A DNA stretch of 37,365 nt. Source: Collinsella sp. Its GTDB lineage: Bacteria > Actinomycetota > Coriobacteriia > Coriobacteriales > Coriobacteriaceae. The notes beneath the pieces were generated by a model, which was not told the origin of the DNA, searched no databases, and saw nothing but the letters and a program-made list of their open reading frames with translations. The translations under genes were made by a program, and so were the position numbers. This document shows, piece by piece, positions 32,241 to 37,365 of the stretch (positions within the stretch are counted from its first letter, which is position 1; each line of letters opens with the position of its first letter). The stretch is from positions 1-37,365 of the forward strand of contig DXZR01000021.1 in NCBI GenBank assembly GCA_019419555.1, read 5' to 3'.

Positions 32241-32696
32241 TCAAAAATGGGAGTATGGCCCGAGGCCGCACCTGTGCCCCAGCTCCGCCACGAGGGCATC
32301 GTTGTCGGTCACCGAGACGATGGCGTCGCCGTCGTAGGGCGCCTCGATGTAGACGCGGTCGAGCGAGTTGGCCGTCCCCGCCCAGAGCGTCCTGGTGCGC
32401 CGGACGCCCCGCACGTGGGCGTAGGGTATCACCGAACGCGTCCCAGCGTACACGACGACGAGGCGGTCGCCGTAGAGCTCGAGGCGATTGCTGCGGACGG
32501 GAAGGGCAGCCAGGGCCACGAGGGCCGGGATGGGCAGCAGCGCGAGCCAGCCCCATAGGAGCGCGGGACTCGAGCTCAGGAAACACGCGATACACGCCGC
32601 GGATAAACCGCCCGCCACAATCACCATGGCCGCTATGAACCACGGGTCTGTCCTGCCGGGGAACACCCGCTCCGGCCGCTCGTCCTTCTCACCCAT
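32241..32696 (-). CDS. Membrane protein with bacterial PH-like domain (bPH_4 type)
   Basis: The 151-residue protein has two membrane helices (about 19-40 and 45-66). A cytoplasmic beta-rich domain follows, containing LELYGDRLVVVYAGTRSVIP, then SLDRVYIEA and DAIVSVTDNDALVAELG. This pattern matches the short bPH_4 (DUF1200) family. The function of that family is unknown. GGGAGGGAG lies six bases before the ATG. It is transcribed toward int, with the region 32105-32240 between them holding only small hairpins (32144-32163). Confidence 0.75.
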   Translation of the reverse strand: MGEKDERPERVFPGRTDPWFIAAMVIVAGGLSAACIACFLSSSPALLWGWLALLPIPALVALAALPVRSNRLELYGDRLVVVYAGTRSVIPYAHVRGVRRTRTLWAGTANSLDRVYIEAPYDGDAIVSVTDNDALVAELGHRCGLGPYSHF

Positions 32697-32954
32697 TACG
32701 GTCTCCCTCCCGACGCCCTCCCTGGCGGAGCGTGGGGCCGGAGAGTGCCTTGAACCCGTCGCCGACCATCTCGCCCCCCGTTCCGTGGGCCTTCTGTAGT
32801 GGTGTGTACCCCCGACTGTTCGACGGATGTCGTACGATTAAAAGTTTGTCTAACCTTTTAAGACGGGTGCAGCAAGATCGAGCAGATTGTCCGTGCGAGA
32901 GGCTTCCCGCCGCAGCGCCCGGTCTCGGGTTCGATGCATCGACATCCGTCTCAG

Positions 32955-33011
32955 GTGGTATCTCCGCTGCGCGGCATTGCAGGGTGCAAAGCCGCGCAGC
33001 GGAGATACCAC
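32955..33011. repeat. 57-nt near-perfect palindrome
   Basis: A 21-bp perfect stem (32955-32975 with 32991-33011) starts GTGGTATCTCCGCTGCG. After an A-A mismatch it continues as TTGCA / TGCAA around a GGG loop. It lies in a stretch without a convincing gene (32697-33208). This stretch also has a 7-bp inverted repeat TTAAAAG / CTTTTAA near 32838-32862. Confidence 0.85.
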
Positions 33012-33112
33012 GGAGTACGCCGAGGCTTTGCTCGCGTGGGCTGAAACATATTCCCAATCCGGGAATGCATATATATAAGTGCGATCGTTTTGCCGTAGAT
33101 GGAAAACCCGTC

Positions 33113-33159
33113 GGCCGGGCGGGACCGGAGAGCCGGGCGGGACCGGAGGGCCGGGCGGC
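33113..33159. repeat. GC-rich 18-bp tandem repeat
   Basis: Two full units (33113-33130 and 33131-33148, RGCCGGGCGGGACCGGAG) and a partial third unit. They lie in the non-coding stretch before the interrupted frame at 33209. Confidence 0.7.
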
Positions 33160-33208
33160 GAATGCGAAAGGCCGGATGCAGCCGATGCCCTGAATGAGGT
33201 CCCAACAC

Positions 33209-33418
33209 ATGGGAGGGGCAGGTGAATCCATCTCTTTGGCCGCTCCCGAGGGCATGGATTTCCCAGCCCTCGCCCCCGAGGACATCTTGCAGACGATTCG
33301 CAGGTCTCCGAGCGGTAGGTACCTGATGGAGCAGAGGGCCGCGCTGGCGTAGTTGCCGCACTTCGACGATATGGACGATGACGAGCTCCGCCAATTCGCC
33401 GCCCAAGTCAGGCCGTGA
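33209..33418 (+). pseudogene. Small gene interrupted by an in-frame amber codon
   Basis: From ATG 33209 the frame encodes 47 residues (with APEDILQTIRRSPSGRYLME), meets TAG at 33350-33352, and continues in the same frame for 21 codons to TGA at 33416. The part after TAG (LPHFDDMDDDELRQFAAQ) has protein-like composition and GC-rich third positions. A GAGG site lies about 10 nt before the ATG. The simplest reading is a nonsense-mutated gene; a truncated functional peptide is possible. The protein is not recognised. Confidence 0.5.
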
Positions 33419-33474
33419 TTTTATAGAATTCAGGGAGGACCGCTGTCACGTTCGCCGTTTAAGAAGGTGCCGCT

Positions 33475-33636
33475 TTGAAATATCTCGTCGAGGATTTCGA
33501 TGATCCGGCAGATCCCGTCCAAGACTACGCCGAGGCCAAGCAAATCGTCCGAAAAGTACTCGGCTCCCACCCATCGGTGAGACAAGCTGCCACATGGCCA
33601 TGGAAGCCTCATTTATTTGCGAAGAACATCGGCTAG
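33475..33636 (+). CDS. Small hypothetical protein
   Basis: A 53-codon frame starts with TTG, preceded by AAGAAGGTG at suitable spacing, and encodes a mildly acidic product (KYLVEDFDDPADPVQDYAEA and onward). It overlaps the end of the minus-strand gene at 33613 by 24 nt, convergently. No family recognised. It may be a remnant of a longer gene. Confidence 0.35.
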   Translation: MKYLVEDFDDPADPVQDYAEAKQIVRKVLGSHPSVRQAATWPWKPHLFAKNIG

Positions 33637-34041
33637 CCGCAGGATTGAAATCATCGACCGATAAGTGAGTTCCACCTTTTCGCCCGCAAGCAGTCGTTTC
33701 GAGCCAATCTCATCTAGCCCCACAAGCCGAGAAAACAGCGGGCCGCTCATCGTGCCCTCGTCAATTGACTCCCTTATGGTCTTCAAAACGTCCGTATCAT
33801 GAAGCGATGCCGAGCTGTAGGGGGCAACACGAGCGGAACTCTCAATTAACGACGAGACAAAAGGATGGAGATGCTTTGGACATAGTCCATCAAACACCAC
33901 ATCCCCATTGTCATCCGAGCCGACCAGGCGCCAAGTATAATGATCGACCCAGTCATCTCCGTCATATATGGCGTCCATGAGCAACTTCCCGTCTAGAGAG
34001 AGAAACCTATTTGGACATCGGGGCGCAAGACCGCAATCCAT
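33613..34041 (-). CDS. Hypothetical protein, possibly frameshifted at the N-terminus
   Basis: The 142-residue frame has a soluble, charged product whose C-terminus (DEIGSKRLLAGEKVELTYRS) looks like a genuine helical domain. I cannot assign a family. ATG 34041 is the first ATG but its ribosome-binding site is weak. A different frame just upstream begins ATG at 34096, ten bases after GGGGAG, and encodes 29 residues (MYERETMWCVGLELLQARYG and onward) before stopping inside this gene. A one-base shift would join them, so the gene may be broken. Confidence 0.5.
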   Translation of the reverse strand: MDCGLAPRCPNRFLSLDGKLLMDAIYDGDDWVDHYTWRLVGSDDNGDVVFDGLCPKHLHPFVSSLIESSARVAPYSSASLHDTDVLKTIRESIDEGTMSGPLFSRLVGLDEIGSKRLLAGEKVELTYRSMISILRLADVLRK

Positions 34042-34225
34042 ATCGGGCCTGCAGCAGCTCCAACCCAACGCACCACATAGTTTCCCTTTCGTACATGTGT
34101 ATCAATCTCCCCGAAATGCCGGAGAATGCAATTCCAGACCCGTTTGTCGGATAGCAATCGACGTATTTTTGTTTTCCGCTCACAACCTTGTATAGATATA
34201 TCGTTCCAGCAAAAGAGAAGGTATC

Positions 34226-34495
34226 GTGACTATTTTAGATCTATATGGCCAATTCGAGCCCTCACCATGGCAATTGTGGCAGCTGGGTTTCTTTTCATTA
34301 AAATTTCACTTTGTTAAATCCCTGCCCCTAAGCATTAAACCCGAAGTCCACCGAGTGGGCGAAAGTAAAAGAGGGTCGAATCCGAAGCAGTTCCCAGACA
34401 ATTGGCGTCCGGCCAGACACTTCGGTTTGGCCCTTTCTTTCCAGGACTCTATAACAGCAAAGCACCTGCTAGATGGGCTTTTTGTGGGTGGGTAA
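34226..34495 (+). CDS. Hypothetical protein, weak candidate
   Basis: An 89-codon frame starts at GTG with GAGAAGG four bases upstream, so translation initiation is plausible. The product begins MTILDLYGQFEPSPWQLWQL and has no recognised domain. A lower GC content than its surroundings suggests foreign or decayed DNA. It may be a remnant. Confidence 0.25.
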   Translation: MTILDLYGQFEPSPWQLWQLGFFSLKFHFVKSLPLSIKPEVHRVGESKRGSNPKQFPDNWRPARHFGLALSFQDSITAKHLLDGLFVGG

Positions 34496-34957
34496 TTGTA
34501 ACAGCTGATTGAACTGCAACGCGCTGGGGCCAATAGGGCGAGGCAAACTGGCGAGGTGTGTCGTCGCGAGTGCAATCGCCACGGTCGACGACGCGGTCGT
34601 CCAGCTGCCGCGGCACGGCGCCACCGCTGTGTGTCTGGCCCTCGGCGCGACAGAAGGAGACACTGTTGTGGCCGATGGGCTAAGACCGTTGCCGACCAAG
34701 TGCCGTTAGCGGCCATTGGCACATGTCAGCCAGACTGATTCTGTGGGTATAGGGTGGCATTTCACTAAGGTCGGAAACTCCCGCAACCATTGATTGATTT
34801 CGACATGTCCGAAATTCATATTACGTATATGGGTAACAATCATTTATAGGATCCCTCAAGTAACCTTAGTAACCGAACCGGGGCAGAAGGGCCTACAAAC
34901 AAGCCGCGACTAACAGCTTCTTCCGCATTTCTTTAGGCAAGCGAAAAGAGGGATGGC
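34496..34957. other. Stretch without a convincing gene
   Basis: A GC-rich block (about 34520-34710) is open in several frames but none has a ribosome-binding site or a recognised product. The part after 34740 is AT-rich. It contains the palindrome TTTCGACATGTCCGAAA (near 34797-34813) and the near-palindrome CATATTACGTATATG. Confidence 0.4.
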
Positions 34958-35386
34958 ATGACGGCCTAGAGCTACGTAAAGATCGTTATTGTTGGCTCTG
35001 CACTTTGTCTTGCAATGGTGCTATGTGCATCATTTGCGAGGTATAGGTCCGAGCAGTCGTTCATCGATGGCGCTGAAAACGGTTTTGGCATAGACGGGAT
35101 GTATGTCAACGATGGCGCGACCAGGCCGTCTATGGCGATTCTTGCAGGCGAAGACATGGAATGGCAAATCTGTAATGACGATGGCTCTTGTCTGAGTGGT
35201 CGTTTGGCCGCAACGAGCGACCCGAATTCGTTCGATCTTCTCGACAATGATGGATCGGATTGCGGTTCAGTTCACCTGTCGTATGCATCACGAGACGGGA
35301 TGGACGGCATTCTCTACGTCTCCCACGAGACTGGCGATTTCAAGATGCGCAGGACTAACCGAGTGCCGGCTTTTATCGAGGAGTGA
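34958..35386 (+). pseudogene. Signal-anchored small protein gene with amber codon 4
   Basis: ATG 34958 is preceded by AGAGGGA at good spacing. Its fourth codon is TAG (34967-34969), after which the frame stays open to 35386. The residues after TAG (SYVKIVIVGSALCLAMVL and onward) form a signal or membrane anchor, and the rest is a soluble acidic domain (GMYVNDGATRPSMAILAGE, DMEWQICND). Without read-through the next ATG (35015) lies inside the hydrophobic segment and has no ribosome-binding site. The gene is therefore probably inactivated by a nonsense mutation. No family recognised. Confidence 0.55.
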
Positions 35387-35391
35387 GAACT

Positions 35392-35420
35392 CCCGGCGGT
35401 CTGCCGATCAGGCCGCCGGG
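35392..35420 (+). terminator. GC-rich hairpin after the interrupted gene
   Basis: An 8-bp perfect stem (CCCGGCGG / CCGCCGGG) begins 5 nt after the stop codon. There is no T run, so termination strength is uncertain. Confidence 0.5.
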
Positions 35421-35429
35421 GTATCGAAC

Positions 35430-35465
35430 CCCGCATTCATCCGTACACACACGGATGAATGCGGG
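35430..35465. repeat. 15-bp perfect hairpin
   Basis: CCCGCATTCATCCGT (35430-35444) pairs exactly with 35451-35465 around the loop ACACAC. It sits 9 nt after the previous hairpin and 34 nt before the next start codon. A third partial copy (TCCGGATGAA) follows at 35471. Confidence 0.8.
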
Positions 35466-35499
35466 AAGTGTCCGGATGAAGTTGATAATCAAGGAAACA

Positions 35500-35824
35500 A
35501 TGCCGTTCTGCCTGGGACGGCTTTGGCCTGGACTTTAACTACAACATCGCGATCGACACTTATCAGCTCGCGCGACGCGCATGGCCAGATCTCGGACGCT
35601 GGTGCATGGAGGACCTTCGAGATTTACTGTACATCCAAAACGACGACGCACACCGCGTGCTCGCCGACTGCGAAGACGAGTTGGCTGTCTACAATGCGAT
35701 CAGAAACGGCGTGAAGTCCGGAGAGCTTTCTGTCGAACCGCCGCGCCGTCGCGCGAGCCGACCGGGCAACCCGGGCGATCTGGTCCTGGCTCTCCCGATC
35801 GTATTCCTACGATATCGCCCCTAG
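35500..35824 (+). pseudogene. Hypothetical gene with an apparent one-base frameshift near its start
   Basis: ATG 35500 has AAGGA four bases upstream, but that frame stops after 12 codons (35536). The adjacent frame is open from 35486 to TAG 35822 and encodes a protein-like sequence (DGFGLDFNYNIAIDTYQLAR, then EDLRDLLYIQNDDAHRVLAD). Removing one T near 35509 would join them into a 107-residue protein beginning MPFAWDG. An intact shorter product from ATG 35606 (72 residues) is possible but lacks a ribosome-binding site. No family recognised. Confidence 0.5.
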
Positions 35825-35836
35825 ATCACCAATGTG

Positions 35837-36076
35837 TCAGATAAAGAATGAGGCAATGGCTGTGATCACGCCTACGGCGGACGCAACGACTGCGCCTTTT
35901 TTCCTCTCCTTTAGTCCGATGAATAGGGTTGCCGTAAAGTAAAGGGCGGAAATGCAGTCTATGGCAAGCAAAACGAGTTCCTTGGGCGGTTTCAGCAAAA
36001 GGTCGCTAGCAAAGAGTGATGCGAGCAGGGTAAAGCCGATTGGGACCAAGTATCTCGAGTGATTTTGCGACAGCAT
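35837..36076 (-). CDS. Small membrane protein
   Basis: The 79-residue product has two or three hydrophobic helices (about 10-28, 34-54 and 61-79) and a basic LKERKKG turn. AAAAGGCGG lies six bases before the ATG. It starts 12 nt after the stop of a 37-residue peptide gene on the same strand, so the two form a likely operon. The small size and partner recall immunity proteins of bacteriocins or small membrane toxin-antitoxin pairs, but no similarity is recognised. Confidence 0.6.
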   Translation of the reverse strand: MLSQNHSRYLVPIGFTLLASLFASDLLLKPPKELVLLAIDCISALYFTATLFIGLKERKKGAVVASAVGVITAIASFFI

Positions 36077-36088
36077 GGCAACCGCCTT

Positions 36089-36202
36089 TTAGAACATGTA
36101 AGTGAAAAGTCGGTACGATGTCATTGCGGTTGCAAACAAGCCGCCGCCAGGACCGGTTGTCACGAGACCGGCGATAACGCATTTTCTCGGTTTCCAGCTC
36201 AT
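36089..36202 (-). CDS. 37-residue hydrophobic peptide
   Basis: The frame starts at ATG 36202 with GAGAGAGG six bases upstream. The product has a basic start (MSWKPRKC), a Gly-rich hydrophobic middle (VIAGLVTTGPGGGLFATAM) and an aromatic end. It resembles a small membrane peptide or leaderless bacteriocin-like peptide. It is followed after 12 nt by the membrane protein gene. A longer frame in another register (36006-36236) overlaps it but would run into the next gene. Confidence 0.45.
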   Translation of the reverse strand: MSWKPRKCVIAGLVTTGPGGGLFATAMTSYRLFTYMF

Positions 36203-36310
36203 GACAGGCCTCTCTCTCATGGTGCAACGCATACATTATGAGATATGCACATTATCTCGCTAATTAATTTCAATATCCATCATCCAACTAAAGAATACTG
36301 ACTCACTGGT

Positions 36311-36571
36311 TCAGCGACGATGCATTTTTACCCTTGCGTTCCCACTCGCCGCGTCGGCGGTCGGAAGGGTCTCCGTCTCGCAATCAGCAACCTTGTAACC
36401 GTATCTGTCGAGCCAGGCGGCAAGCGCATCCCAATCGACGCGCTTCCAGTCGCCGCCCAGCGCGTACTGCATCACGAGGCCTCCGGCGACCATGAGCGCG
36501 TGGACATGCTCTCCTTGCAGGCCAGCGATGATTCCGCCGGTGCATACGATGCTAGGTCGCTGTGCCGGCAC
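36311..36571 (-). CDS. Hypothetical protein
   Basis: An 86-codon frame has a protein-like core (MVAGGLVMQYALGGDWKRVD, DALAAWLDRYGYKVADCE) and GC-rich third positions. The start is unclear: GTG at 36571 or ATG at 36493, neither with a good ribosome-binding site. A strong AAGGAGA site near 36512 precedes an ATG in another frame that stops quickly, so this gene may also be damaged. No family recognised. Confidence 0.4.
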   Translation of the reverse strand: MPAQRPSIVCTGGIIAGLQGEHVHALMVAGGLVMQYALGGDWKRVDWDALAAWLDRYGYKVADCETETLPTADAASGNARVKMHRR

Positions 36572-36614
36572 TGCGCAAACGTATTGGCCTTTGTACCCCT
36601 TTTGGCAACTTTAG

Positions 36615-36647
36615 CATGGCTGTAGGTTAAACCAACCCACAGCCATG
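36615..36647. repeat. 14-bp hairpin with one mismatch
   Basis: CATGGCTGTAGGTT pairs with AACCCACAGCCATG around a five-base loop, between the minus-strand gene at 36311 and the plus-strand gene at 36667. It could be an operator or a leader structure. No T run is present. Confidence 0.6.
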
Positions 36648-36666
36648 AGCACGTTAACGTAGTACT

Positions 36667-37086
36667 ATGCTAATTACACGGATAAAGCAGGGGTATTTTT
36701 CTTTGGCGAATAAATTTGTATTTTATGGCAAGGGGAGTGGCGTTAAGGTTTTCATCGCTATATCAGTTGCCGTGTTCGCATTCTCTGCGCTATTTCTAAA
36801 AGTGGAGCGTTGCCAAAAAGATAGCGGAGGTGACTATTCACATTTGTGGTTCGTGAGCGGATTGGTGTTGAACGTTGACAGCTCTGGCGATTTTACCATG
36901 TCGGTCGAAAGCGAAGATCCATATAACGACGGGTCTGATCGTCTGACCATTCTGGTTGATTCAGAACATACGCGCTATGTAAGCGATAGCCCCGTGAGCG
37001 TTGGGTCTAAAGTCAAGGTAGGCTATTTTCTCGATTCCCGAAAGAAAAATACGATTCGCTGCTCTTCTGTGGATGTGTTGGAATAA
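36667..37086 (+). CDS. Single-pass membrane protein, unknown function
   Basis: The 139-residue product has one membrane helix (about residues 26-46, VKVFIAISVAVFAFSALFL) and an exported beta-rich domain. The domain includes WFVSGLVLNVDSSGDFTMSV, TILVDSEHTRYV and VGSKVKVGYF, which resembles a small OB-like fold. The start may instead be TTG at 36703, nine bases after AGGGG; ATG 36667 has no ribosome-binding site. GC content is lower than the backbone. An intact gene followed by a strong terminator. Confidence 0.65.
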   Translation: MLITRIKQGYFSLANKFVFYGKGSGVKVFIAISVAVFAFSALFLKVERCQKDSGGDYSHLWFVSGLVLNVDSSGDFTMSVESEDPYNDGSDRLTILVDSEHTRYVSDSPVSVGSKVKVGYFLDSRKKNTIRCSSVDVLE

Positions 37087-37119
37087 TTTTTGAGTAACTA
37101 TCAGTAAAAAGCTGCGAGC

Positions 37120-37150
37120 AAAGGCCGCTCCACGTGGGGCGGCCTTTTTG
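37120..37150 (+). terminator. Intrinsic terminator
   Basis: A 12-bp stem (AAAGGCCGCTCC / GGGGCGGCCTTT, one G-T pair) closes an ACGT loop and is followed by TTG after TTT. The remaining 215 nt to the window end show no convincing gene. Confidence 0.9.
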
Positions 37151-37365
37151 GTGGATAGACGTTGCGGAGGATGATTGATTGACGTTTTTACTCCGCATGG
37201 AAATCGAGTGAGGATTCTGTTCCGCGAGGGGCGTGTTTTGAGGCTCTTGGCGGTACGTAATTCTCGTTCGGCGTCTTGACGGGACAAAACCCTCGGTTGA
37301 CTTTTTGAAGCGTTGTTAGCGCCGGAATAATTTAGCCAAATATAGTCGGCCGAGATTGACCAATC

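Larger units (their letters stand above)
30179..37365. mobile_element. Integrated element at tRNA-Pro (left end), partly decayed
   Basis: From the tRNA fragment onward the gene content changes from conserved core genes to a tyrosine integrase, small hypothetical proteins, hairpins and broken frames. Transfer, replication or phage structural genes are not seen in this part. It is therefore an integrative element, genomic island or prophage remnant of unknown type. The right boundary is outside the window, so the end given is only the window edge. Confidence 0.75.

Noticed and set aside
32689..33285. 198-codon minus-strand frame
   Set aside because: It runs through the 57-nt palindrome and the tandem repeat, overlaps the bPH_4 gene start, and has no protein-like pattern.
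34306..34722. 138-codon minus-strand frame and overlapping frames in the same GC-rich block
   Set aside because: Several frames are open at once, none with a ribosome-binding site or recognised domain.
33209..35386. Genome-wide reassignment of TAG
   Set aside because: Conserved backbone genes such as rnj, the rodZ-like gene and pgsA end at TAG at the expected protein length, so TAG is a normal stop here.

Overview
The window looks like a chromosomal segment of a Collinsella-like member of the Coriobacteriia (Actinomycetota). The evidence is a moderately high GC content, actinobacterial gene pairs (lexA / LysM protein / nrdR, and a GarA-type FHA protein next to a MerR regulator), and genes more usual in Firmicutes (RNase Y, SpoVS). 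This genus assignment is inferred from gene content and order. No rRNA or marker-gene comparison was possible.

Backbone, 1-30178. A long plus-strand block encodes RNase J, FtsK/SpoIIIE, a RodZ-like protein, YajQ, RimO, PgsA, CinA/PncC, RecA, RecX, RNase Y, a GHKL-type ATPase, SpoVS, MiaB, MiaA and HflX. It closely follows the Bacillus order ftsK-rodZ-pgsA-cinA-recA-rny-ymdB-spoVS-miaB, but the GHKL ATPase sits where ymdB would be. Next comes a divergent SOS module. lexA, followed by a 1-nt-overlapping acyltransferase-like membrane protein gene, is on the minus strand. A YneA-like LysM protein, NrdR and dUTPase are on the plus strand. Three LexA-box-like palindromes lie between the two arms, and a fourth sits inside the recA promoter. 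The convergent gap after dut holds two roughly 105-nt perfect hairpins with a nearly identical 48-nt core and covarying arms. Further on are a GT28 glycosyltransferase, thioredoxin reductase, a DUF1836 regulator and a DegV lipid-binding protein. A minus-strand cluster follows: CDP-alcohol phosphatidyltransferase, GarA-like FHA protein, MerR, Apt and a secreted NlpC/P60 hydrolase.

Accessory region, 30179 to the end of the window. A 45-nt 3' fragment of a tRNA-Pro(GGG) gene, still followed by its terminator, marks the attachment site of an integrated element. A tyrosine integrase follows directly, flanked by candidate arm-type repeats. The rest of the element has small hypothetical and membrane genes, several strong hairpins and broken reading frames: two in-frame amber codons and two apparent frameshifts. 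It therefore looks partly decayed. The intact tRNA-Pro and the far attachment site should lie beyond the right end. No CRISPR array, rRNA or intact tRNA was found.

How the genes work together: the backbone covers DNA segregation and repair (FtsK, RecA, RecX, LexA), RNA turnover (RNases J and Y), tRNA and ribosome modification (MiaA, MiaB, RimO), envelope lipid synthesis (two CDP-alcohol phosphatidyltransferases, a glycolipid glycosyltransferase), nucleotide metabolism (NrdR, Dut, Apt) and redox (TrxB). The SOS module probably joins DNA damage to division arrest through the LysM protein.
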